Shown here piece after piece: positions 10,255 to 22,517 of a DNA stretch of 64,000 bases; within the stretch, counting starts at the first letter, position 1; every line of letters begins with the position of its first letter. The translations under genes and the position numbers were made by a program. The notes below the pieces were generated by a model. The model worked only from the letters and a program-made list of their open reading frames with translations. It had not been told where the DNA came from and searched no databases. This DNA is from Cephalotus follicularis (lineage: Eukaryota; Streptophyta; Magnoliopsida; Oxalidales; Cephalotaceae): positions 150,099 through 214,098 of the forward strand of contig BDDD01001823.1 in NCBI GenBank assembly GCA_001972305.1. The letters are read 5' to 3'.

Positions 10255-11985
10255 TGTAATATCCCGTTTCTATGCGTATATGTTTAACGTTGGGTGTATA
10301 CCTTTTGTTTTATTATGTGCTATGGTTTGTGGACCTCTTTGATTTTATTTTGAATTTCTTTTATTTTGTTTTCTGGGAACAAAGCGTCGACGCTCTATTC
10401 AGAACCGCCGACGCTTTGGGTGCTGTGTGACACGTTGATGCCAAAACGTGTGACATCGACGCGTTTTGTATTTAAGTGTTTAACCGTCGACGCTTTTTGA
10501 GAAACCGGCGATGCTTTGGTCATCTTCCTTAATTGTTTTGGACGGTGACACTGTTTTTGGAATTTTGGATTCTTTCCTTCTTTTGGCTATTCGATTTTCC
10601 TTATGTATCTGACGCATTTTGGTTAGTATGGTAATGTCTTGAATTACCGATTTTGTCATTTAAACACATGGATTTTCGTATTTAACCAGACAAATTGTTT
10701 TTAAAACATAGACCATTTCTGCATTTCTTACAAACCAACACCGTAACTTGAGCACATCTTCTCTGCATCGTCTTGATGTCTTCTCGAGGTATTTTCTTAA
10801 TGAAAGTTGTAGATTTTACTACATAGTTTATATATCAACTGTTAGTTTCAAATACAAACATGCTATAATTTGTTGTGATCATGTTTTTAGGACCCGGTTG
10901 AGAAAGAATTTCTGCTGTTATCTTTATATGTTTGTCCATGAATTGTATGCATAGTTTGTAATACTGATGCTTAAAAACAAAGAAATCATGTTATTGACAT
11001 ATGTATATATTACTGTATTAAGGTTTGTGCACAAACAGATTTGATTATAGCATTTGTTTTATAAACTGTTTTAAACCAAAAAAATTTTACTTCAATCTTC
11101 CATACTTTTGTTTTACTTTTTATCATGCACTAAGATAGGTATATATTGGTGTTTTTGAACTGGTATAACATGTCACAAAACCTGCACATTATTAATTATG
11201 CTCATTGTTTATGAAAAATCGGATTTACTCATGTTTTGCAACTGCTTTTCTACAACTGGTATTCTGTGTTTGACACAAACTGTCGATGGTTGTCTTTTAA
11301 GCGTCGCCGCTTTGTACTGTTTTATGTTGTGTTTAGTCGACTTTTCTTTGCGCTTTGTTCCTTTTTGTAATGAAACTGTCGACGCTTTGGTTCTTTGTTA
11401 GATGTAAGAGTCGATGCTTTCCTTTGTTAAATGTCAAGTTTTTGTCGACAATCAGATAATGTTTTGAATTATGATATTCTGCTTTTCGTAAAGTTATGAT
11501 TATTTTTATAACTGGTCGTTTTTAAATATCCTGCTTTACTTTTTATAGAATGTTTACTATGTTACTTTACTAAAATTTTCAAGTTCGAGATATTCTGTTT
11601 ACTGTTTATTGTTTTACTTCCTTATCCATACTGAGGTTTGCTCAGCCGCATTTTTTTTTCCATGAGGCGGGTTTTCAGACGGATGGGGGAAAGGTGTGAT
11701 GAGAGTTACTCACTTGTCAGAGGATCATCTAGGAGTTGGTCCATTGTGTATTCAGTAGTATTGATCGTATTTTGAGACAATGTCAGACTAGTTTTTGAAT
11801 GTCAGATTATGGTTGTTTTAATTATGATTCGTTAAAGTTTTCATACTCTGTTTTATATCAGTTTGTTATAAGATATGTTTTCAGACCACCACATCCGTCT
11901 CGCATCAGTTTATTGTTTAGATATCCTGTTATGTTTTAGTTTATTATTATGACCTGTGAGGGCTCCCACAATTGGGGGTGTTACA
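10255..11985 (+). repeat. Gy3 5' LTR
   Basis: Starts TGTAATATCCCGTTTC and ends GGGGGTGTTACA (1731 bp). Type 2 palindromes lie in two groups, 10384-10530 and 11280-11455 (AAGCGTCGACGCT, ACCGTCGACGCTTT and variants). Near 11627 is the block CATACTGAGGTTTGCTCAGCCGC, also seen in NA1 and Gy1. Confidence 0.9.
10384..11455 (+). repeat. Type 2 palindrome clusters (two groups) in Gy3 5' LTR
   Basis: The first group, 10384-10530, has AAGCGTCGACGCTCT, ACCGCCGACGCTTTGG, CATCGACGCG, ACCGTCGACGCTTTTTG and CCGGCGATGCTTT. The second, 11280-11455, has CTGTCGATGG, GCGTCGCCGCTTTG, CTGTCGACGCTTTGG and GAGTCGATGCTTTCC. About 750 bases separate them. The 3' LTR copy has matching groups (16975-17110, 17870-18120) with extra units. 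Confidence 0.85.
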
Positions 11986-11990
11986 GATTG

Positions 11991-12002
11991 TGGTATCAGA
12001 GA
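11991..12002 (+). other. Gy3 primer binding site (initiator tRNA-Met)
   Basis: TGGTATCAGAGA lies five bases after the LTR end. It matches the 3' end complement of plant initiator tRNA-Met over 11 of 12 bases. The following leader (CCTTAGAAGACCTAACTAGG, then TTTGACCTGTGAGATTGGGT) is shared with NA1 and NA2. Confidence 0.85.
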
Positions 12003-12157
12003 TATAGGTTTTGTTTCCTTAGAAGACCTAACTAGGTTTGACCTGTGAGATTGGGTAGACACTGGGTTAGGACTTTTTGTTATAATCTTTTGATGTGTCT
12101 TTTCTTTTTGATACTCTGATCCTTTTGTCTTTATCTTGTCCTGGTTATGTTACGTAG

Positions 12158-13290
12158 ATGGCACGAACAAGGAATACCCCTCAGAGAACCGAACCAGTTG
12201 TGGCTCAGGATGGAGCAAGAAATGAGCCTACAATTGACGAGATGGTTAGACAGGCTGTGGCTCAGGAAGTGAACCGAGTAATGCAGCAACAACAAAATCA
12301 TGAACAAGGTCGCCGTGAGCAAGTAGTTGAGGAGCATGTACCCGTTAATGCTCATGCAGCTAGGGGAGCTGGGGACCATCCTGATACTCCAGTTTATGTA
12401 TGGCTGGAGAGGTTCCAAAAATAGAGACCACGATCCTTTAGTTCGGCGCCAACACCAGTGGAGGCTGAGCATTGGATTGCTCATTTGGAGAAGATTTTTG
12501 ATGTACTGGGATGTGAAGATGATCAGAAGGTTAAGTTTACCGCGTATAAACTGGAGGGCGATGCCTAGACATGGTTGAAGACCTTAAAGACAACTAAGGG
12601 TAGAGGTTTTGTTGAGACTTGGTCTTGGTCTAATTTCTGTGAGATCTTTTATCACCAGTATTTCCCCACTGCTGATAAAGAGGCCTATGCAAGGGAGTTC
12701 GTGATGACAAGACAGAAGGAAGGTGAATCTGTTACTGAATTTTTAGCCTGGTTTACCAGGCTGGCAGGCTTTGCCGGACCTACAGCGGGGTCAGCAGCGG
12801 AGCAGGCAGAAAAGTTTAAATGGAAGTTGCACTATCAGCTTAGGGGTAAGCTGATCAACTCGAGGTTCGCTGATGTGTCGGATGTTGCAAACGCCGTGAA
12901 GAACATAGAAATGGAAAGGTTGGATTTTCAGGCTGCTCATTTAGAAGGAGAAAAGAAGAGAAATGGGGGAGATTCTCAAGGCCAATACTCAGGGCAGCAG
13001 GGTAAGGGCCGAAATGGTAAATAGCAAAAGAAGAATTATAATAACCGAGGAGGTGGAAAGTCTGGGAATGATCAAAGGCATAATCAAGGAGCTACTGGTG
13101 GGGGTAACCCCAATGTTCAGATTGCACAGTGCGAGACTTGTGGGAAGAGGCATCCGGTTGGGAATTGTTACAAGGGTTCAGGATCATGCTTTGTGTGCGG
13201 ACAGCATGGCCATCGTTTTATGGATTGCACAGACGCTCGAGCAAAGGAGAGGAAAGGTAATGGCGGACAGGCGAGATAGCGCAATGTAGG
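12158..13290 (+). pseudogene. Gy3 gag region
   Basis: The capsid-nucleocapsid part begins MARTRNTPQRTEP. It continues with a glutamine-rich helix, a WLERFQK stretch and a retrotransposon gag core (FCEIFYHQYFPTADKEAYAREF, then VTEFLAWFTRLAGFA). Near the end is a zinc-knuckle-like run around 13130-13230 with the signature Cys-Gly-His spacing (CETCGKRHPVGNCY, CFVCGQHGHRFMDC). Gag forms the particle that packages element RNA. Fossil, with breaks. Confidence 0.85.
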
Positions 13291-13306
13291 TGGCCGAGTC
13301 TTTGCT

Positions 13307-13990
13307 TTGACTACTCATCAGGCAGTGGGTGCTCCAGGTACCGTTTCGGGTTATGTCTCTATTTGTAGTCGTATGGCTTATGTTTTGTATGATACTGGAT
13401 CGACTCACTCTGTAGTAGCGAAGTCTTTTGTTCAGCATCTCGGGATGCCATCTCTATCTCTGGATCCATCTTTGGTTCTTTCGACCCCTATGGGGACATC
13501 TGTTGTGATATCTGAATATTTTCGTGCTTGTCTTATTGCTTTTGATAATCGTGTGCGAGATGCAGATCTTTTTTCGATAGATATGTTTGACTTTGACATG
13601 ATTATTGGCATGGATTGGTTAGATCGCCATCGTGCCACGATTGACTATCACACTCGAAGGTTTTCATTTGGGGATGTGGATAGGCCCGATTTTATTTATC
13701 AGGGTTCACAGCCGAGAAAAGGAGTTAAGTTTATTTCTGCTTTGAAGGCTAGAAAGTTGGTAGCTAAGGGTGCTGAGGGTTACCTAGCTGTTTTAAAAGA
13801 CATCTCTAAGGATGAGCCTTGCCTTGAGGACTATCCGATTGTTAGAGAGTTTTCAGATGTGTTTCCAGAGGAGTTACCGGGTTTGCCACCACAACGGGAA
13901 GTAGAGTTTACCATCGAGCTCATTTCTGGAGCGGCACCGATATCTAAAGCACCTTACAGAATGGCACCGTTAGAATTGCAAGAACTGAAG
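13307..13990 (+). pseudogene. Gy3 protease and start of reverse transcriptase
   Basis: LYDTGSTHSVV carries the aspartic protease D-T-G triad, followed by the family segment DFDMIIGMDWL. Downstream is the linker VREFSDVFPEELPGLPPQREVEFTIEL, the usual opening of Ty3/gypsy reverse transcriptases. The protease cleaves the polyprotein during particle maturation. It follows gag and precedes the polymerase core, as is standard for gypsy elements. Confidence 0.85.
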
Positions 13991-14830
13991 GAGTAATTGC
14001 AATAGTTGTTGGATCGGGGTTTTATCCGGCCTAGTGTTTCATCATGGGGAGCTCCGGTTCTTTTTGTCAGGAAGAAGGATGGGTCCATGAGGTTGTGCAT
14101 AGACTACAGAGAACTGAACAGGATTACCATTAGAAATAAATACCCTTTGCCTAGGATTGATGACCTTTTTGATCAACTTCAAGGAACTGAACAGGATTAC
14201 CGTTAGAAATAAATACCCTTTGCCTAGGATTGATGACCTTTTTGATCAACTTCAAGGTGCACGGTATTTTTCTAAGATCGATTTGAGATCTGGTTATCAT
14301 CAACTACGGGTAAAAGATGAGGATGTAGCTAAGACTACTTTTCGTACACGATATGGACATTATGAATTTCTGGTGATGCCTTTTGGACTTACAAATGCAC
14401 CGGCAGTCTTTATGGATCTGATGAATCAGGTGTTTCATGAATACTTTGACAAATTTGTGATTGTGTTCATTGATGACATCCTTGTGTACTCCAAGTCAAG
14501 AGATGAACATGAAGCTCAACTTCGTATAGTGCTGGGTATTTTGAGGAAGAATCAGCTTTATGTGAAGTTTTTGAAATGTGAATTTTGGTTGGAGCGGGTG
14601 ACATTCTTAGGCCATGTGGTTACAGCAAATGGTATTAGTGTGGATCCTGCTAAGGTTGAGGCTATTACCAAATGGCCGAGGCCTACTATAGTAACGGAAG
14701 CTAGAAGCTTATTGGGTATGGCTGGCTACTATAGGCGGTTTGTGGAAGGCTTCTCCTCCATATCCTTGCCACTGACACAACTTCTAAGAAAAGGAGCCAA
14801 GTTTGTGTGGAACGAAGAAAGGGAAGCAAG
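13991..14830 (+). pseudogene. Gy3 reverse transcriptase region
   Basis: Motifs in order: [72 protein letters not shown] and [10 protein letters not shown]. The catalytic DD pair is at about 14472-14477. After it come the thumb-side segments FLGHVV and [10 protein letters not shown]. This is the RNA-dependent DNA polymerase of a Tekay/Del chromovirus. Broken. Confidence 0.9.
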
Positions 14831-14840
14831 TTTTTAGAAA

Positions 14841-15300
14841 TTGAAGAATGGTCTGGTGTATGCACCAATTCTTCGGTTACTGTCTGGGTCAGTGGGATAC
14901 CATATTTACAGCGATGCTTCCAAGAAGGGTATGGGATGTGTTCTTATCCAGCACGGTCATGTGATAGCTTATGCTTCGAGACAGTTGAAGCCTTATGAAG
15001 TGAACTACCCTACACATGATCTGGAATCAGCAGCTGTGGTTTTTGCGTTGAAAATGTGGAGGCACTATTTGTACGGAGAAACTTGTGATGTTTTCACTGA
15101 TTATAAGAGTCTCAAGTACATCTTTACACAAAAGGAGTTGAATATACGACAGAGGAGATGGTTGGAGCTTCTGAAGGACTATGACTTGAATATTCACTAC
15201 CACCCCGGTAAAGCAAATGTGGTGGCTGATGCCTTGAGTAGGAAGAGTTCTGGAAGTGTAGCGACTTTGTTCACACAGCCGCAGTTGATAGCAGATATGT
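14841..15300 (+). pseudogene. Gy3 RNase H region
   Basis: [60 protein letters not shown] and [16 protein letters not shown] are all present. Together they give the Asp-Glu-Asp-Asp pattern of gypsy RNase H, the domain that degrades the RNA strand of the hybrid. It directly follows the reverse transcriptase. Confidence 0.9.
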
Positions 15301-15305
15301 AGCGG

Positions 15306-16799
15306 TTGGATTTGAACTTGTTTGTTCAGGGTTCTGGAGGTTATATGGCTAGTATGGGGATAGAGTCTACTCTTATATCTCAGATTAAGGCGGCTCAGAG
15401 TGATGATGGTGAACCATGGGCCTTAGTCCAGAATGTCAATGAGGGTAAACAGTCAGAGTTCCGGGTAGATGAGCATGGAGTGATCTGGTTGGGTAGTCGA
15501 TTGTGTGTGCTGGCGGATACTACTATCAGGAATGCTGTCTTGTCAGAGGCGCACAACTCTCCGTTCTCTATACATCCAGGTTCTACAAAAATGTATAGGG
15601 ACTTGAAGCGAAATTTCTGGTGGAATGGAATGAAAAGGGATGTAGCAGAATAAGTTGGGAGGTGTTTTATCTGTCAGCAGGTTAAGATTGAGCACCAACG
15701 AGCCAATGGTTTGTTACAGCCCTTGGAAGTTCCAGTTTGGAAATGGGAAAGCTTAGTGATGGACTTTGTTACAGGATTGCCAAGGACGTTCAAGAGGAAT
15801 GATGCCATCTGGGTAGTGGTGAATCGTTTGACTAAATCGGCACATTTCTTGGCTATTCGGGAGGACTTTTCTGTAGATCGGTTGGCGGAGGTTTTCCAGA
15901 GAGAGATTGTAAGACTACACGGGACACCTGTATCCATTGTTTCGGATAGGGATCCTTTTTTCATGTCCAGATTTTGGAAGGGATTCCAGAAGGCTTGGGG
16001 AACATGGCTCAATTACAGTACAGCTTTCAACCCACAGACAGAAGAGCAGTCGGAGAGGACCATCCAGCCTTTAGAGGACATGCTGAGGTCTTGTGTATTA
16101 GAGTGGGCTGGAAACTGGGATGAGTATTTGAGCTTGGTGGAGTTTGCATACAATAATAGTTGGCATGCTAGCATTTGGATGGCTCCGTTTGAGGCTTTGT
16201 ATGGGAGAAAATGTCGATCTTTGACATGTTGGGATGAGGTTGGAGAGAGAGTCATCGAAGGACCTGAGCTAGTTCAGATCACTACGGAGAAAGTGACTGT
16301 AGCTAGGGAAATACTGAAAGCAGCTAAATCCTGACAGAAGAGTTATGCAGACAAACATCGGAGGGAATTGGAGTTTAGAGTTGGTGAACATGTGTTTCTG
16401 AAAGTTACACCCTGGAAAGGAGTTCGAAGGTTTGGGTTGAAGGGAAAGTTGAGTCCATGGTTTATTGGACCGTTTGAAGTTTTGGAAAAGGTTGGAGCAG
16501 TTGCTTATCGGTTAGCTTTGCCTCTATAGTTATCTCATGTCCATAACGTGTTCCATGTGTCTATGTTGAGGGGTTACCAGTACCATCCCTTGCCTGTGGT
16601 TCACTATCCTTTTGATAGTATTCTCAAGGACTTGTCTTGCGATGAAGAGGCTGAGGCTATTCTGGATAGACAGGAGAGGGTTACTTGTAGTAAGACCATA
16701 CCTTCTGTAAAAGTCTTATGGAAGAATCATCCCGAAAACGAAGCTACTTGGGAGTTGGAGGAGCATATTCGGGAAAGATACCCTCATCTGTTTGAATAA
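15306..16799 (+). pseudogene. Gy3 integrase with chromodomain-like tail
   Basis: Order: zinc region (SPFSIHPGSTKMYRDL with downstream CFICQQVK), catalytic core (MDFVTGLPRT, WVVVNRLTKSAHF, DRDPFFMSRFWKGF, STAFNPQTEEQSERTI with its Asp and Glu), GPF/Y region (FIGPFEVLEKVGAVAY) and the tail VKVLWKNHPENEATWELEEH ending in YPHLFE. The tail is typical of Tekay-group chromodomain-like ends. It inserts element DNA into chromatin. Fossil, with breaks. Confidence 0.9.
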
Positions 16800-16836
16800 G
16801 GTATGTGTATGGTCATGATTTCAGGACGAAATCCTT

Positions 16837-16851
16837 TTAAGGGGGGGTGGA
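16837..16851 (+). other. Gy3 polypurine tract
   Basis: TTTAAGGGGGGGTGGA directly precedes the 3' LTR start TGTAATATCCCG at 16852. The sentence before it, TTTCAGGACGAAATCC, recurs in NA1 and NA2 as TTTCGGGACGAAATC. Confidence 0.85.
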
Positions 16852-18315
16852 TGTAATATCCCGTTTCTATGCGTATATGTTTAACGTTGGGTGTATACCT
16901 TTTGTTTTGTTATGTGCTATGGTTTTTGGACCTCTTTGATTTTATTTTGAATTTCTTATATTTTGTTTTCTTGGCACAAAGTACCGACGCTCTATTCAGA
17001 ACCGCCGACACTTTGGGTGCTGTGTGACACGTTGACGCCCAAACGTGTCACATCGACGCGTTTTGTATTTAAGTGTTTAACCATCGACGCTTTTTGAGAA
17101 ACCGGCGATACTTTGGTCGTCTACCTTAATTGTTTTGGACGGTGACAGTGTTTTTGGAATGTTGGATTCTTTCCTTCTTTTGGCTATTCGATTTTCCTTA
17201 TGTACCTGACGCGTTTTGGTTAGTATGGTAATGTTTTAAATTACCGATTTTGTCATTTAAACACATGGATTTTCGCATTTAACTAGACAAATTGTTTTTA
17301 AAACATAGACCATTTCTACATTTCTTACAAACCAACCCAACAACTTGAGCACATCTTCTCTGCATCGTCTTGACGTCTTCTGGAGGTATTTTCTAAACGA
17401 AAGTTGTAGATTTTACTACATAGTTTATATATCAACTGTTAGTTTCAAATACAAACATGCTATAATTTGTTTTGATCATGTTTTTAGGACCCGGTTGAGA
17501 AAGAATTTCTGCAGTTATCTTAATATGTTTGTCCATGGATTGTATGCATAGTTTGTAATACTGATGCTTAAAAACAAAGAACTCATGTTATTGACATATG
17601 TATATATTACTGTATTAAGGTTTGTGCACAAAAAGATTTGATTATAGCATATGTTTTATAAACTGTTTTAAACCAGAAAATTTTTACTTCAATCTTCCAT
17701 ACTTTTGTTTTACTTTTGATCATGCACTAAGATAGTTATATATTGGTGTTTTTGAACTGGTATAACATGTCACAGAACCTGCACGTTATTAATTATGCTC
17801 ATTGTTTATGAAAAATCGGATTTACTCATGTTTTGCAACTGATTTTCTGCAATTGGTATTCTGTGTTCGACGCAAACCGTCGATGCTTGTCTTTTAAGCG
17901 TCGCCGCTTTGTACTGTTTTATGTTGTATTTATTCGACTTTGCTTTGCGCTATGTTCCTTTTTGCAATGAAACTGTCGATGTTTGGTTCTTTGTTAGATG
18001 TAAGAGTCGACGCTTTCCTTTTTTAAATGCCAAGTTTTTGTCGACGCTTTGTTTGGCTTTATGTTAGCATTTTGCCCTAAAGCGCCAACGCTTTGTAATA
18101 AAACGTCGACGCTTTGGACACGTACAATCAGATAATGTTTTGAATTATGATATTCTGCTTTTCGTAAAGTTATGATTATTTTTATAACTGGTCGTTTTTA
18201 AATATCCTGCTTTACTTTTTAAAGAATGTTTACTATGTTACTTTACTAAAATTTTCAAGTTCGAGATATTCTGTTTACTGTTTATTGGTTTACTTCCTTA
18301 TCCATACTGAGGTTT
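16852..18315 (+). repeat. Gy3 3' LTR, right end missing
   Basis: It matches the 5' LTR from TGTAATATCCCG to CCATACTGAGGTTT and then changes abruptly to Gy2 gag-protease sequence. It has more type 2 palindromes near 18030-18115 (TTTGTCGACGCTTTG, AAACGTCGACGCTTTGG) than the 5' copy. Confidence 0.85.
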
Positions 18316-19921
18316 TTGTCGGAGGTCCACTACCCTAAAATACCCTATCATGACGGGCTGACAACCAATCCATCCCCAAAATGACATCAAAGTCATGGAT
18401 GGGAAACACAATCAAATCAACATACAAATAAATACCCGCCATGGATATCTCGCAACTCCGATATACCGAGTCTGTACACATGGAACCTCCAGCAGGTGTA
18501 CTCACATCCAACATATTTGTCGTGCAATCAGGTGTAACATCTAAGCACGATGCAAACCATGAGGAAATAAAAGAATGAGATGCACCAGGATCCATCAATA
18601 CTCTAGCAGAAAAACCATGAACATATAGTGTACCTCCAACAACTGAGGTAGACTCCGGAACCTCTATCTGTGTAAGGGTAAAAACTTTACCTTTTGCGAT
18701 GCCCTTGCCGGTATCCATCCACTGTGAAGGCCCTGCTGCGGCCCCGCTCCTATTAGCTAGTCCAGTAGGTGTTGTAGCCTGACTCTTCAGGCAATCTCTC
18801 ACTGAATGGCCAAATGCTCCACACCGCAAACACAACCCATTCTTTGCCAAAAAATCTTTCACTTGATGACCTGAACGGCCACAGTGAAAACAAACTCCAG
18901 ACCTCGCATTACTCCATTAACCTGGAGTACCTTGTGTAATAGTCTGCTCAGATCTATTCTTTGAGGATTTTGTCGGAGGTCCACTACCCTATCATTTCGT
19001 GGAAGCTGATCTGGACTGTGTCAGGCTCTGCTTATTCTGCTGCGCACGAGCCCTCTTAGTTCAGTCCTCACTGGATATACTCTCCATCAGTCTCACTTTC
19101 TGAGCGACCTCCACAAAAGTTCCCAGCTCCATAGCCCTGATCCTTGACCAAAGATCCGGTCGCAGACCCCTCAAAAACCTCCATATCTTCTTCCCATCAT
19201 CAGCCACAAGATAGGGTGAATGTTTGGCCAGCTCCATGAACCTTGCTTGATATTCTATCACTGTCATCTCCCCCTATCGCTACTCTAAGAGCTCCATCTC
19301 CCGTTGCTCTTGCTCACTCCGAAGAACATAAGTCTCCAGAAACTCTATCTGAAACCTAGCGCAAGTACTGTCGAGCCTCATGAACTCCCACTTCGCTTTC
19401 GCCATTTCCCACCAGTGAGTGGCCTCTCCCGATAGACGATATACAGCAAACTTTAGTTTTTGATCGTCTGTACAGTCCATCACTTCAAACATTTTCACCA
19501 AATCCTCTAGCCATCTCTCAGCAATGGTAGCGTCAAGCTCCCCTCGGAAACTGGGTGGGGTCTGCCACATGAACGTCTCAAGGTTCCTTCCAAACTGATT
19601 ACCATCCTCTCGTGGGTAATGGTCAGGAGCTCTATGTCGTGGCTGAGCTTGCGCATAGTATTGGCGCATCTCCTCCAAATTAGCCGTATTGAAGGCCATA
19701 TGTTCCTGAAAGTAATTAGCAATATGAGCCATCAGATCCCTTTTATCTTGGGGAACATTCATCCCTTGCGGAACATTCGCCCCCTCGGGGGCATTTGCCT
19801 CGGCATCCCTAGCTCTAGCACATGTCATTCTTCTGTGCATTCTGTCCCCTACAAGGAAATGATATAAACCATCACCAGGAAACATTTCATTAATTTCCAA
19901 GGAAACTATTAGCCTAGACAA
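18316..19921 (-). pseudogene. Gy2 gag and protease region
   Basis: Reading leftwards from about 19921: GDRMHRRMTCARARDAEANA, MAFNTANLEEMRQYYAQAQP, FMWQTPPSFRGELDATIAER, AVYRLSGEATHWWEMAKAKW. Next come EYQARFMELAKHSPYLV and [28 protein letters not shown], a CCHC knuckle (CLRCGAFGHSVRDC) and a protease with [12 protein letters not shown] and [12 protein letters not shown]. The set is closely related to Gy4 (40565-42070), so Gy2 and Gy4 belong to one subfamily. A 20-odd-base sentence (GTCGGAGGTCCACTACCCTA) occurs both at the left edge (about 18318) and at about 18972, marking a rearranged junction. Confidence 0.85.
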
Positions 19922-19981
19922 GTTCCTTATTCAATCATTAATTGCCAAAGATAATATCCCAGCTAAGCATATATGGAATAT

Positions 19982-19993
19982 GCTCCGATACCA
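19982..19993 (-). other. Gy2 primer binding site
   Basis: On the minus strand this reads TGGTATCGGAGC, three bases from the LTR end. It is one base different from the initiator tRNA-Met complement and identical to the site of Gy4. Confidence 0.85.
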
Positions 19994-19996
19994 CAT

Positions 19997-22517
19997 TGTG
20001 ACACCCCGCTTTTCATAAATAACACTTAAGTGGTAGAAATTAACATATTATCCGGCTTATCCATTATCATGATAAATTTTAAACTTTTCAAACGGTTATA
20101 TCGGTTGCGGAAGCATTCGATAATAAGCCGAATTAAACCGTAACACGCATCTCATACCTCGTGTTACCAACAACATAAATAAACCATTATCAATTTCCCT
20201 TAAATGAAGAATGAATTAAAGCTTCCAATATAGTGTTTGATCATATACAGAAATCCATCAAATACATTATCCCAATATTACAGTTACCTAAATACATAAT
20301 CCATTACAATAACAAAAAATCCATCGGTTACAATAACATAATACGATAACAGTTTAATAATCCCCAAGAGGAGTTACAACTCCACCAGCTAACATTATTA
20401 CAATTTATACTATTCCACGCGTGTCCACCTTGGTCCCGCTGCATCGATCTGAAATGTAGGGGGTTAGCCTTTGTCCACACTCGGCTGATTAGAGAAGTTA
20501 TAAATGCAGTCCGGGGTCAATAATAATGAGTGCCATGTATGAATGCACAATGATGCAGTACATATACTTATATCTATATGTATATTTATCAATATAACCA
20601 GCCATGTCCTCAAGGGAACCACTTAATCACATTCAGTATAAACAAAGCCCACGTTACTTGCACGGAGACAGTAAAAAATAGTCAGGACATAATAAACGAT
20701 ACTAGCACGGCGGGTAAGTACCAACAGTACCCCGATAATGGCAACCGTAGCAACAATACCTTGCACGGTGGCTAAGTAACAACAATACCCTGCTAGCAAA
20801 AATAGTAGCAATCACATTCAGCAGTTAACCCAAGTAATTTATAAAATATAAACACTTAAGACAATAATATCGACGTATAAGCCATCTCTTAAACAGTTCA
20901 CAATATTTGGAGATTACTTCCCCAATCATTTGAAAATATATGTATTTTTGTACAAAATAATGATTTATTTAAAATCATGTATAAACTTCTAAAATGATAA
21001 AACACTTTAGAAAAGAGTCATAATTCGGTTCACAGTTCAGTTAACAGTACAATATACAATGCAAACATATGCTCAGAATGCATCTATGATCGTTGGCGTC
21101 GCCCCTATGTTTACCACTTTCTCTAAGGGTCAATTATTCCTTTTAACAGTCGTCTGTTTCCTATAACAGTTGGCTGTTTCCTTGAATCAAATGGCTGTTT
21201 ACTCTCGCAGTCTACTATTCTGGGTGAGTAACACATAAGCAGTCGACTATTTTTCCTCAACGGTCGACTGTCTACACGATCAATATACATATGATTCCTC
21301 CTGCCATTTCTGGGTAGACAACGCATGCACAGTCGACTGTTTTCCATTAACAGTCACTGTGAACTTTGAACAGTCGACTATTTTCCTTCAACAGTCGACT
21401 GTTCTGGGAAACAGTATCATGAAAATTGTCCAATTTACATCCAACAGGTTATTTGTAAGTCATTCGACCATATCCATATAATAGAATATCATCAGCGGGT
21501 CATAGAACACAATCACAGTTCATGCATTTTCTCCATTTCGTCACCACACCAGTGAATCCATCATAGCAATGCATGCCATCTAATCCATTCTCAATCTAGA
21601 ACTCAATATGCGTGTCATGTTAATGAATAACAGTAACCCTGATATTTAATCCAACATTCCACAGTCCATATTATCATGCAATTCACCAATGAAATACACT
21701 ATTTTATGACTAGAATTTACATGTATAATTTCCTTACAATTACCCCTACCTTTGGTTCCAAGTTAGGAATCCGAAAGTCCACCTCTTGAAGTCCTGATCA
21801 GTGGCATTTTGAGCTCCCAGGTTCAGTAGCTCCAACCCAGTACCTCCAAGCTCCTCTCTTGGTTCAATAATTTGAGAGTCTCTCTCTCCCTTTCTCTCAT
21901 GATTTCTTACTGTTTTACTCTCTAGATACTCTCTGGTTTCTTTCTTTTCAGATGTTGGGCCAGAGAGGCGAAGGGGAGAGTTTTTTTATGCAGTATTTCT
22001 CTCTCACACACCATTAGTCCATTTGCATCGCACTAAATGCCATTTTCTTTCTCCATCTATTGCATTCACACACACATATCACTCCCACTCTTACAACTCA
22101 GTCTTTGCAGGTTCAGGAGCTTTGATACATGCTCAACATGTTTATTAGGCATGTGATGGTGCCTGAAAGATACCCATCTCCTGTCAGTAGTTGCATGTGA
22201 TCGCATCACATGTTGCAAAAATAGAGCACAAACCAGTCGACTATTCCTATCCAACAGTCGGGTACCTAGCTAAAGCCATCTAGTTGATTATTTTCACAAA
22301 TAGTCGGTTGTTCACCTTTATCCACCCAGTCGACTGTTTCCAAAATAGTCGTCTGTTCGAGTAAACCTTCTCCGAAATTCAACTTAGCACAATATTCCTA
22401 ATACCTTTTCACTTAAGATGTAATATACCAAGATGAAAAATCATAATTCTCATTTATTCATGATGAAACTACATTGGAATTACAATAATACATTACGTGA
22501 AAATCCCAGGCATTACA
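19997..22517 (-). repeat. Gy2 5' LTR (right copy)
   Basis: The plus strand starts TGTGACACCCCG and ends CCCAGGCATTACA (2521 bp). Landmarks in LTR sense: palindrome cluster at 22230-22370, donor-like CCAAAGGTAGGGG at about 21745-21757, second palindrome cluster 21140-21415, TATATA stretch near 20570, and GACAAAGGCTAACCCCC near 20465. The outer end is followed by AAAGC. Confidence 0.9.
21140..22370 (-). repeat. Type 1 palindrome clusters (two groups) in Gy2 5' LTR
   Basis: Group one (LTR sense) at 22230-22370 has CAGTCGACTA, CAGTCGACTG and AGTCGTCTG forms. Group two at 21140-21415 has CAGTCGACTA, ACGGTCGACTG and three CAGTCGACTG copies. They lie on opposite sides of the donor-like block at about 21750. 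Confidence 0.8.

Larger units (their letters stand above)
10255..18315 (+). mobile_element. Gy3: Ty3/gypsy chromovirus (Tekay/Del-type), inserted in Gy2 3' LTR
   Basis: Order: 5' LTR 10255-11985, primer binding site, gag, protease, reverse transcriptase, RNase H, integrase with chromodomain-like tail, polypurine tract, 3' LTR from 16852. The right end of the 3' LTR is replaced by Gy2 gag sequence at about 18315, so no right-hand target duplication can be read. It is broken, with about ten breaks spread over the coding part. LTR divergence by eye is about 4-6 percent in the first 200 bases, which suggests a few million years at usual plant rates. Confidence 0.9.
7983..22517 (-). mobile_element. 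Gy2: Ty3/gypsy (Tekay-type) element, minus strand, inserted in Gy1 LTR
   Basis: The plus strand begins TGTCACACCC at 7983 and ends GGCATTACA at 22517, with AAAGC on both sides, so both outer ends are original. Its 3' LTR lies on the left (7983-10254, interrupted by Gy3). Its 5' LTR (19997-22517), primer binding site and gag-protease region lie on the right. Reverse transcriptase, RNase H and integrase of Gy2 are not seen; they should lie between the LTR remainder and gag. The two LTRs differ at roughly one base in ten by eye, which makes it older than Gy3, Gy4, Co1 and NA2. Broken. Confidence 0.85.
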
